NCBI GenBank assembly: GCA_022539475.1
Contig: VCMS01000283.1
Span: 1 to 38,421, forward strand
From: Gracilaria domingensis
Taxonomy: Eukaryota; Rhodophyta; Florideophyceae; Gracilariales; Gracilariaceae
Length of the DNA: 38,421 bases
Direction: 5' to 3'
Shown piece by piece: positions 29,743 through 38,421 of this stretch. A model generated the notes under the pieces. The model made no database searches. It saw only the letters and a program-made list of their open reading frames with translations, and was not told where the DNA came from. A program made the translations under genes and the position numbers. Positions within the stretch are counted from its first letter, which is position 1. Each line of letters opens with the position of its first letter.

Positions 29743-30745
29743 TTACTCTGACACAAAGGTGACGTGACGAGAGCGCATGATGCGCGGTATACCCTCACCA
29801 TCCCTAACAAGTATGTCGAACACACCATGCTCAAGAGTCTGCAAGTACACCCCCTCAAGTGCACGAGACTCGAACTTGGTTCCTTCGATCATCTTGAGTA
29901 CGAAAGCAGCACATCCAAAAACCCGAGTGTGGTTCAACGTCGGCCTGTTGCCAGTCATCAACGAGTGCGGAGTGCTTCCAGTAGTTGAATGTGGAACACG
30001 ATTCCGCACGAACAGTACATGTTTCAACGCAAACACCCACAAACATTCCGGTAGATTGGCCTGAATGAGCGTAGCTCGAGCAGCTTCCTCCAGGTACGAT
30101 TGATGCGCTCGGATATGGCGTTGTGTTCTGGAGTGTACGGAGGTGAGAAAGAAGTATCCTCGAATTCATTGTTTGGACTGTCTTGCAACGCAATATACTC
30201 CTTGGCGTCATCCGAGTGCAGTCTCTTCACCACCACTCCTCCAAGCTGCTTGAGCTTCTGCGCGACAGCATCATACACATCATTGAGTTCGCTACGGTGT
30301 TTCATGAATCCAATGAGGACATATCGTGAGTGGTCATCCACGAATGCCGACGCATACTTGAACCTCTGTGGGAACGACAGAGTGAGTGGTCCGATGATAT
30401 CAGTGTGCACTTTGTCACCAACTGACGATTCACGAACGAATGAACCAGGAAACGGTAGCTTGTGTGCTTTTCCGAAACGGCATGGCCGACATACCTCCTC
30501 CATTTCAGCCGGGCGAGGCACACTATCGGCATGTTTGTAAACAACCTGCAAGTCCCTCGGGTTCATGTGGGCTGGTCTTCGGTGCCACAGTTGTGCTAGA
30601 GCAGTCATCGAGGCCTTCAGTGCGCATTCCAAATCGACTTGGTTGGAGATAAGAGCGCGGTCATGAGTGAAATGAACTATCGGTTCCGGCAAAGTGTACA
30701 GTCCGGAACGTTTATCGCGGTTTCCTGACCCAATGTGCAGACCAT
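29743..30745 (-). pseudogene. Copia integrase fragment E4, frameshifted and internally deleted
   Basis: Minus-strand frame from the transposon border: GLHIGSGN, then the zinc-binding H-H-C-C (LWHRRPAHMN...CRPCRFGKAH) and catalytic D, D, E (HTDIIGP, HSDDAKEY, PEHNAISERINRT). A one-base loss near 30090 shifts the frame. The integrase C-terminal part then continues (LPECLWVFALKHVLFVRNR, TRVFGCAAFVLKM, SRHVTFVSE) to a TAA at 29743-29745. Reverse transcriptase and RNase H are absent; the sequence jumps to the 3' non-coding region. The 5' side is cut by transposon copy B. Confidence 0.88.
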
Positions 30746-31176
30746 CGTCTGTCTCTCGCAGATGCTAGTTTTTGGCGAGGGTCGTCCAGAAATTGGCAAG
30801 GGTCGTCCAGTAAATTTTTTGAAAAAATATCGAGATCAATTATTTCAAAATTTGCAGATAATTGCTTGGGTCGTCCAGAATCGCTGTGCAGTAAATACTG
30901 GTGGGTTTTCCACTCGTGCTAGTTCTTTAGTCGAGGGCTACCTGAACTGTATTTCGCGAAGTCTAGGTTCAGTTTCCATTAGGGTGCACATTACACGATA
31001 CCTTCTGCGGAATGATACCCTGCAACGCATGGAATACTAGTGCTAGTACAGATGATGCCCATTATGAAATCATACCGTTTTATTCGTATCTATTCTTCTA
31101 TCGACCGCTTTTGCTAACCACTACTTCGCTATATTACATGTACCATATCCCCATGATGGAGCGGGTGTAGGCGCAA

Positions 31177-31319
31177 TCTGCGGCAGATGCCGCAGACTGC
31201 ACGTCCACCATCGGCTGTATCGGTAGAACAAATACGCACTCCGAGAGGATGAGGCGCGAAGCGCCTCATCCTCTCCGTTCCTCATGTAGGGAACCATGCC
31301 CAGATGCATGGTTCCCTAC
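31177..31319 (+). repeat. Hairpin cluster in copy B
   Basis: Stems at 31177-31196, 31243-31275 (GAGAGGATGAGGCGC arm) and 31286-31319 are the same as in copy A at 12294-12437. The sequence between the first two is more diverged than the stems. Confidence 0.75.
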
Positions 31320-31373
31320 TTGAGGAACCTGCACCTGCAACTCGTGAGCTACGTCCGCATCAAAAGTCATTTA

Positions 31374-31888
31374 CCTGTATGCGCAAGCAGAAAGTATCCA
31401 TAAGCTAGTCAATGATCCGTTGGATACAGTTGAAATGCGATAGAACGTACCATTGGTAAGAGCAAAACAGAAACGTTGCGCTAGAAAAGTCGAGGGACCT
31501 AGTAACTCGCAAACGGAAGAAGAAGCAGGAAAGGGATCGGTTAGATTACCAGCCCACCATCATCGTAAAGCGCGAAAAGGTGTTGAAGCGAGAACTCACA
31601 AGCAAGAAAATTAAGAATGCCCAAGCAGCAAACATACCGCAAGATGCGATAAACGAGAGAGCAGCCTATGTCCCAACCAAGTACCAGAATCGCCTATCCC
31701 GAACAGCCAGAGATCGATCTTGAGAGAGGAAATGAAATTGGTCGTTTTCCTGTATACGCAAGCAGAAAGTATCCATAAGTTAGTCAATGCTCCGTTGGAT
31801 ACAGTTGAAATGCGATAGAACGTACCATTGATAAGAGCAAAACAGAAACGTTGCGCTAGAAAAGTCGAGGGACCTAGTAACTCGCAAA
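31374..31888 (+). repeat. 140-bp direct repeat, 375 bp apart (31374-31513 and 31749-31888)
   Basis: CCTGTATRCGCAAGCAGAAA to AGTAACTCGCAAA occurs twice, and only once in copy A (about 12491-12629). The extra 375 bp account exactly for the different distance from left end to transposase ATG (1835 versus 1460). The spacer 31514-31748 has no equivalent in copy A and no gene. Confidence 0.85.
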
Positions 31889-32580
31889 AGTAACCCAAAG
31901 CCTTTTTCCTGCCGTTTACATGTCGCAGAGCGCGAAGAGACGTGGTGAGGATTGGTTAGTTTAGAACAAAGATACGTAGAAGGAAATGGAAGCACGTACG
32001 AAAAGACTGCACGGAAAGACTGCACGGAATACATCCGTGAGATACGGATGCTGTCCGCTTTATGGAGGCGTCCGACGAGGGCGGAGAAAGAGAATGAGGT
32101 ACGCTTCATGTCCGCTTAATGGAATCCATTCTCAGCACGCTACTTCGTAATCCGTCGTACTTTTTTCCGCCCTCGCACTTCGTAGCGAGTGCGAGGGCGG
32201 AAAAACCTACGACGGAGCGGAGTAGAACGCGAGGATGGCACGGATCACGACGGTAACAAAAGATCGGACGTCGGACGGGCGGGGGCGGCGGCGGAGGGAA
32301 GAGATTTATTTTTCTGTGCGAGATTGGACAAGTGTACAGCGTACAACGTTGGGAAACCAGAGGTTTATAACCAGTGGTAGATAATACGAGAAGTACACCC
32401 TTGTGTTGAGGTCGACGTGTACCTACGTTCCTTTTTGAACGAAAGCACGTGATTTAAACTCAAAATATATTCTCCGTTCTGAGCAACACGTCGATATTGA
32501 CTGTCGCTCGACCTCCTTCTCCCTTCGGACGACCTTCCCTTGCAGTCTTTGTCGTCGTTTCTCGTTCATTTCTTCTTCCC

Positions 32581-35500
32581 ATGGTCTACTACTGTACACA
32601 TAAGAAGCGTGGGTGCCCCTTCGTTACTCGCCGAGGAGTCTTATCTCTTCAACAGCATGTCAACCATTGCCCGTTTCGTCTGAAAGCAGCGCTGGAAGAC
32701 GACAATAGCCGGGCCATTCGGAGAAGGAAGCGTCTCAAGCTTTCCGTGCCCGCGCCCGCATCTTCCGAAACGGTCACTGCCCCTTGTCGCCTTCCCGAGC
32801 CTCCAGTGTCCGAGAACATCGTCGACCCCACTCCGTGCGCCCCTCCCATTCCGGACACTTCGCATTGTGTTTCTCCTTCCCCGGGTCCCGCGTCATTAGA
32901 GCGAGAACACGGAAGCAGTTCCCGCCCAGTGCCTTCTGAGGAGGCCCTTGGTGATTTGCATATGGATTATCTCACGGTTTGTCTGGCTTCAGTAGCTTCC
33001 AACCTTGGTCATCGTGAGGCAGACGAGCTAATTGGGCTACTTCGGGACCGGCGATTCTCGCAAAAGCGATTCAACGAGACCATAACAAGTTCCAAGCGCT
33101 GTACAGAACTGAAGAACGCCATTTTCGAACGATACGCCTCAAAGGACGGTTTCAATCGCAGAACTGTCTCGCCAGAAGGATGTAAGTTCAGCGCCACCCT
33201 CTACACGAGAGACCCCGTTCAGACACTTGTGAAACAGCTCCAGTTGGCTAACAACGAAAACACATTCTTCCACCCTATACCTCAGACCCACTCCACGAAA
33301 ATATCTCACCCCATGTCCGGCTCTCTCGCAAGAGACGCCACCTCAAAACTTAAGGAAATGGTCATGGGCTCGTTGGATAGTAGAATAGTGTGGTACTCCC
33401 AAGAAATAAGTTACAGTGAATCTTTCGTAGGTCTTCTGCAGGTATACACCGATAAGTCTTCAACAACTCTAAAGCAAACATCGGTTACCGCCTATCCTCT
33501 TCACCTCATATTTCTCAACTTCTCCGACGAGCTTCGCCGTAAGTGTATCCGTGATGACCTCACAGTAGTGGCATACTTCCCTACCACACTGATCGAGGTT
33601 TCCGCATCTGAAGCAGACGCAATGCCATTTGTTTCTAGCAAGTCTCTACGCGAGTCCAGGATGCAAATCCTTCAAGAATCTCTTCGTCAAGTCCTGGAGC
33701 CCATTCTAAATCTCACGCAGAAAGGTTTTCAGTTCATCGGCGAAGACAAACTAAGTCGAGTGTGCCATCCTCTGCTTGCAAGTTATTGTGCGGATATTCC
33801 TGAGGCTAAGGACATTCTGTCTATTCTTCATGGGACCAAAACGGAAAGCCCGTGTCATAGATGCAAAGCCCCTCGCTCATCTTTATGCAGTCCTATTCCC
33901 ACCTCATTCAACGGACGTTCTCAAAAGCACACGAAAAGCATCCGAAAGACATACACAGCTATCTTGAAAAATGCACAAAAAGACGAGCCGGAAAGACGTC
34001 CACGTCGTGCGAGGGAGAGGAGATCTCAAGCGGATACTCTGATGCGTTCAAATTCCATATCTCTCATTCCTTCGTTCCTCGAAACTTCCGTAAGCCTTGG
34101 AATGATCCCGGGATTGTCTCCATACAGTCTGTTCTCATTCGAACCATTACACAACTTGCATCTCGGCATCTCAAAGTTGATAAAAACGGCCACAATCGAG
34201 AGACTGTAGTCAGACACCCTGTGCACCACAATAGGAACATCTGCATCGCGTTCATTTCGAACGATACGCACCCAACTCCTCAACCATGCAAACCCAATTC
34301 TAGCTGCCATAGAACGCGATTCTCCTGCCAAAGGTTTACATATCGATTTCTCCACGCAGGACAAGGCAAATCTTTGAATGGTATCTTCACGAAAGACGGT
34401 CTCCGTGGAATGCTGGAGGCCAAAAACTACAAAGCACTTGACATGGTCTTTCCCTTCATAGGAGCATTCTTTGACATATGCTGTGGAGAGCAGGACGTTG
34501 CCCCAATCACAACCGTTTTCTCTCAGTACTCGGACTTGCTCTCGACCTTATTCAGATACAATCGTGACCCGTATTGGACTGAAAGCTGTCTCCTGTGTCT
34601 TAGTTCGGAGATTGAAGCCTTCAAGCGTTCCGCAACAAAGACTCTGGCGGATTTTCATCCCTCCAGACTGGGAACTCTGAAGTTTCATCTTCTCGATCAT
34701 CTCGTGGACGATATTCGCCGTCTGGGAAGTATCAAGTACTACGACGCAGGCATATACGAACATGCACACCTGCTATTTAAAAGACACTACAAAAAGACGT
34801 CCAGAAGAACAGCAACGGCTGTGGAGGAGACTATTCGCTCCATTGAGCACGGACATGTTAGAAAGCAATGGAATGGCAATACTCCTTACCAGCGTAATCC
34901 AGGTTTACCAGGAACTTCCACACAGCTTCCTCGGTTTGCAATGAGAGGGCGTTCTTTCACTTTACGAGCTCTTCAACATTGTGTTTCAAGTATGTCCAGT
35001 TCAAAAACATGGACTGCTGTTAGAGAGATGTTCTCAAGTACGGACACAAGGTCGATTCTTGACCAGATTGGTGAACAGGCCCTTCCTCCTTTCCTCAGTC
35101 TCGTGAAAGAAACACTGGATGAGCACTCTATTACATACTTCCCAGAAAAGACAAGGATAACTCTGGTGAATTCGGCCCTCGTGAAAGGCGGTTTCGTTCC
35201 GACTCTTGAACACTTCGATTCGTCTTCTAAGCCACTTAAGCTGGGACGACCCAAATACCCCATCATCCAACGTGTCTTCGCTTCTCCAGCATTTGGCCCA
35301 GTAGAAAGCCAAAGTTTTCCACTGTATTGGTAAGCGGAGAAGATTCAGAGATTTGGGTTGCCCAGGTAGTCGCTCTGATTCGAATATCTCTCCTTGATTC
35401 TGCACTTACCGCACCAGAGGTGGCATTCGTCCGGTATTTCGAGGTTTTACCCCCCGCAACAAACATCGACCACATATTGAAATGCATATCTTTACGGTGG

Positions 35501-35758
35501 GCTACAAACGATGCAAAGAACCACACTCTTCCGTTCCCTCTTCATTCCAAAGCGGAGACTATCGTAGAGTTAACTCCTTGGTACGGGATGGTTCCGGCTT
35601 CTGCACTACAGGGAACTGTCCATGTTGTTCGATCAAACTACCCTGCTCCACCTTTTTGTCCTCCACTTCAATGGTTTCAACACCGATTCTACATCAATCG
35701 ATTCTATCATGATTCAGATGAAGGACCAACTGAGCACGTTGATCTTGTACAGCCTTAA
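32581..35758 (+). pseudogene. KDZ/Plavaka-like transposase, copy B (one stop, two frameshifts, full C-terminus)
   Basis: ATG at 32581, same zinc finger and catalytic motifs as copy A, including FEPLHNLHLG and YEHAHLLFKRHYKK. Three defects: TAG at 34207-34209 where copy A has CAG; a one-base loss near 34362; another near 35298. After the last, the frame runs on to a stop at 35756-35758. This supplies about 125 C-terminal residues (VRYFEVLPPATNIDHILKC, PWYGMVPASALQGTVHVVRS) that copy A lacks and that resemble the usual Plavaka C-terminal region. Confidence 0.85.
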
Positions 35759-37470
35759 ACATTAAGGGCTCCATCCTCTACATGTTCACCTTGTGGTGCC
35801 TTTTCTTGTGATCCTGTGTTACTTCCGAAATCGTTCATGTCCATTTCCTTGAACTCCATATCCCCTTCCTCGCATTCACCAACGAAGCAATCGCTAATAG
35901 ACCCCAATCTTCGGCTCACACTGTCAATAAAAAATTGTTCTTTCACAGTGAGGTAAAGTCTTCCGTTCGACGGCATTTGATATCCAAATGTAGCCTCTCT
36001 CATGTCATCACCAAGAACCTTAGTCCAATCTTACGTTGTCGTTCCAAAATTATGAAACTTGCTGGAATTGGTCCTCAAGACACGTTGCCTAACATCCCCC
36101 AGAACATTCTTTAAACACAGAGATAGCGGTTCGGCAAACTTCTTTGTAAACAGTTTCTGTCTCTGGCCACCCCTTGACACATCCGTACTTAGAAGGCTCA
36201 CAACCGTCAACACCCAAGCGTCCAAACGTGCGAGCAACAGTATTGTGCCATCTAAAAAGGTGCCCGTATCCTTGTCTTCCACATCATACCCATTAAACTC
36301 CTTCAGTACTTGTACCCCGACACGGTTTCGGAAGAACAAGTCTTGATCTTCCGTCGGCACATCCTCGACATTGTCCGCATTGGAGTACTTTAGACGAACA
36401 AATGGGGCTTTTCTCCACCATGAAGTGTTCGGTACACCATTTTCGTCAAGACGCAGTATGTTCTCCTGCGCTTCCTTCAACTGCATTGTGAGTTCGTCAG
36501 CATTCTCTTCTACCAGCTTTGTTCTTCTCCAAATCAGATCGTACCCCAGGAGCAGAAATAGTTTATCCCTCGTATTTCTCTTACGAACCCCCACGACGTC
36601 ACTCATGGTCTGCCGCATTCTCTGCCTAAGGCACATATCTGCACAAAGTTCCAGTATACACCTGTCGGTAAGAGATGCTTTTCTAATACCTTCCCAGCTC
36701 AACTCCTTCAACTCGCTTTCAACCCTTTTCTTCAGCAAAGCATCTGGCCCCCCCTCTACCGACGGTGTGAACACGCCAAAACTGCCCAAGAGCTCCACGG
36801 GGTTTTTAGGAACCATGTATGAACCACCTTCCTCCGGCTCAATAAGCCCTTCCCCACTCTCAGTTGCGTCTTCCACCTTCTCGGCACGGTTACCCCAATT
36901 TCGGGTGAGCGACTCACCTTCGAGCCATAGCTCACTTGTTTCTCTCCTTGCCCACGTCAGCATGTTGTGATACACTGCTCGAGCAACCCCTCGAAACTCG
37001 TCGCACACCTCAATTTTATGCTTCTTTGGACCTGTCTGCCCAGGTTCACCAGCACGTGTACTCCTATCTCCCTCCTGTTTCAGTGCCCCTCTTAGCCCTT
37101 CAATGACTAGATCCTTCTCTTCAAGCCTCTTTTTCAAAGCCGTACTCTGCTCTTGGGCGACCTTCACTAGAATTCCCCGAACCATCAAGTCCTCTTGTAG
37201 CGTCTTAAACTTTTCTTTCAAGCAATTCAGTTCATTTAGAAGATCAGGTCTGTTCATAGAGCTTGAATTCACACCAGTTTGGATATCTTCCGTTATTTCC
37301 CTAGCTTCTTCGGCGACAGGCCCCGGTAATGCCGCATGATTCGGTGTTATTTCGTTATCGGAACTATCCTCATGTGCCATAGCCTTAGACACGAGAGGCT
37401 GCAGGCTTCTGTGTCCACCCTTGGCACGGCTCCGAGCTCCAACTCCCGTGTCTGTCCTCCTCCATGGCAT
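35755..37470 (-). CDS. Coiled-coil protein of unknown function, minus strand, with in-frame TAA at 36031
   Basis: I do not recognise this family. From ATG 37470, 479 codons: an acidic N-terminus, a coiled coil at about residues 70-130 (LLNELNCLKEKFKTLQEDL, ALKKRLEEKDLVIEGLRGAL), a conserved-looking middle (CDEFRGVARAVYHNMLTWA, DRCILELCADMCLRQRMRQ) and a C-terminal part (LFFRNRVGVQVLKEFNGYD, TILLLARLDAWVLTVVSLL). The frame stops at TAA 36031-36033 (in ACGTAAGAT), but 91 more codons in the same frame stay open to 35755, ending close to the transposase stop (convergent). In-phase acceptors would allow a 36- or 75-base intron. It may begin further upstream (37897-38148). Confidence 0.55.
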
Positions 37471-38148
37471 GGTATATCAGATGAATTGGGCCTCGTACGA
37501 GCTGCAACGGCCTCCGTTCTGGAAAGAGGGGAAGGTCGAAAAGTAACTCGTCTATCAGTTGTCTCTCGATTTCTTATTGTCTTTCTCCCTTGTCCGGACC
37601 CATTGCGAGGCATGATACGATTCATAGCGGCCCCAGTTCTAGAAGACAGGGATGGACGTGACGATCTTAATATACCAGGGCTCTCACGACTTCTCGTCAT
37701 TGTCCCTTGTTGTCCAGATCCACTGGGCGGCGTAACCCGCGCCCCAGTAGCTCCGGTCTTCGATATCGGCCGGGGACATGAAGGTTTTGGTGTCATACGA
37801 ACCTCTTCGGTTCCAGTTGTCATGCCCTCCTGTCCTGACCCGCTGGGCCGAGTTACCTCATCTTCTTGAGGAGCAGAGACAGATGCACGATTTGCATTAT
37901 GGCAGTTGACGGCACGACATCGTTCGCTGATCCACGAATTCTTGACGCAATCCCGGAAGACGCTCCGCTGCGAGATGGGCGAGAGAGTCCTGTAGAAGGA
38001 CGCCACTGACTCTCTCCTTCGTCGAGGACGACTTCCGTTTAGGAAGTGCGGTGGTTGTAGCCTGATTCGTATCATCCGATGCTCTTCTCTTCTTCTGTCC
38101 ACTCTTGTTCCGCTGCGTACTATTTCGCTTTCTCGGCGTTATACCCAT
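37471..38148 (-). CDS. Possible 5' exons of the minus-strand gene: basic start and 40-residue repeats
   Basis: ATG at 38148 opens a strongly basic, nuclear-signal-like stretch (MGITPRKRNST, KSGQKKRRAS, LPKRKSSSTKER) in the same phase as the 37470 frame, closing at 37897. Between 37890 and 37480 another minus-strand phase holds three imperfect ~40-residue repeats (VTPPSGSGQQGTMTRSRE, IMPRNGSGQGRKTIRNRE, and a first copy with RPSGSGQEG). Splicing or frameshifts would be needed to join these with the main frame. The exon limits cannot be fixed from the sequence alone. Confidence 0.4.
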
Positions 38149-38421
38149 GTTGTGGAGATAACAGGGTAATGAAACGAAATTGTTGGGGAGGGGGGGAGGG
38201 GGTGGGGGGGGGGGTGCATGGTTCAGATATTCGGGAGACTCCGCAGTTCCTGCTTTTTAGGAATTTGAGGTGCCCAATGGGTCGCAAATATCGCCGTTAC
38301 AGATGAAGAGCTCCAGTGTACATGTACAACAACGCGTATTGCAGGCAGCTGCAACACTCACAAGCATATTTACTTTCTATTTGGTAGCTGAATCTCATCT
38401 ATTGCTCGCAATGTCAAATAA
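38149..38421. other. Upstream region with a long G tract
   Basis: 38184-38215 is a run of G blocks (GGGGAGGGGGGGAGGGGG, then about twelve G), 35-65 bases upstream of the ATG at 38148 on the opposite strand. It could form a quadruplex. The exact run length may be unreliable. The rest shows no feature, and no transposon terminus. Confidence 0.5.

Larger units (their letters stand above)
30746..38421 (+). mobile_element. DNA transposon copy B, left end and transposase; right end outside window
   Basis: The left terminus CGTCTGTCTCTCGCAG differs from copy A by one base. Subterminal repeats, hairpins and transposase follow in the same order, about 97-99% alike by eye. It is inserted in the copia fragment E4. 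No right terminus like that of copy A appears before the window ends. Whether 35759-38421 belongs to the transposon is inferred from its position only. Confidence 0.6.

Overview
The window is eukaryotic DNA made mostly of nested mobile elements. The few host-like genes are intron-poor. One intact protein (18370-19272, minus) belongs to a ketopantoate-reductase-like family that I know from plants and algae. Together with the density of Ty1/copia elements and the lack of obvious introns, this suggests an algal nuclear genome, possibly a florideophyte red alga. That assignment is an inference and is not proven here.

Layout. (1) 2-1459: 3' end of a copia-type pol (E0), followed by part of its LTR. 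(2) 1639-6156: a complete, young, non-autonomous LTR element on the minus strand (E3). It has a TGCAA target duplication, nearly identical LTRs and a primer site matching the anticodon arm of initiator tRNA-Met. An array of hairpins with conserved loops and covarying stems stands where gag-pol should be. (3) 6700-9874: a 5'-truncated, frame-broken copia pol (E1). It ends in an LTR (9895-10682) that is also the 5' LTR of the next copy. (4) 9895-27484: copia element E2. Its gag is split at 11862/23241 by an 11.4 kb DNA transposon (copy A). (5) 27485-29755: rearranged LTR pieces, including an inverted primer-site leader. (6) 29743-30745: minus-strand copia integrase fragment (E4), cut by a second copy of the DNA transposon (copy B, from 30746), whose right end lies beyond the window.

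DNA transposon. Copies A and B share the left terminus, subterminal repeats, a cluster of long hairpins and a ~1,000-residue transposase. The transposase resembles the KDZ/Plavaka group of DDE transposases (CMC/CACTA-like). Copy A is bounded by short inverted termini and a GCT duplication. It carries a truncated transposase, a palindrome-rich foldback element, a basic low-complexity gene, the intact ketopantoate-reductase-like gene, an orphan 3' exon of ribulose-phosphate 3-epimerase, three tandem hairpins and a coiled-coil gene. The right end with the coiled-coil gene is duplicated in tandem. Copy B keeps the transposase C-terminus but has one stop and two frameshifts. Downstream it has a different, minus-strand gene set (a coiled-coil protein of unknown function).

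The most interesting points are the cargo-carrying transposon, with different genes behind the same transposase in its two copies, and the covarying hairpin array inside the non-autonomous retroelement. Start codons for eukaryotic genes were taken as ATG only.
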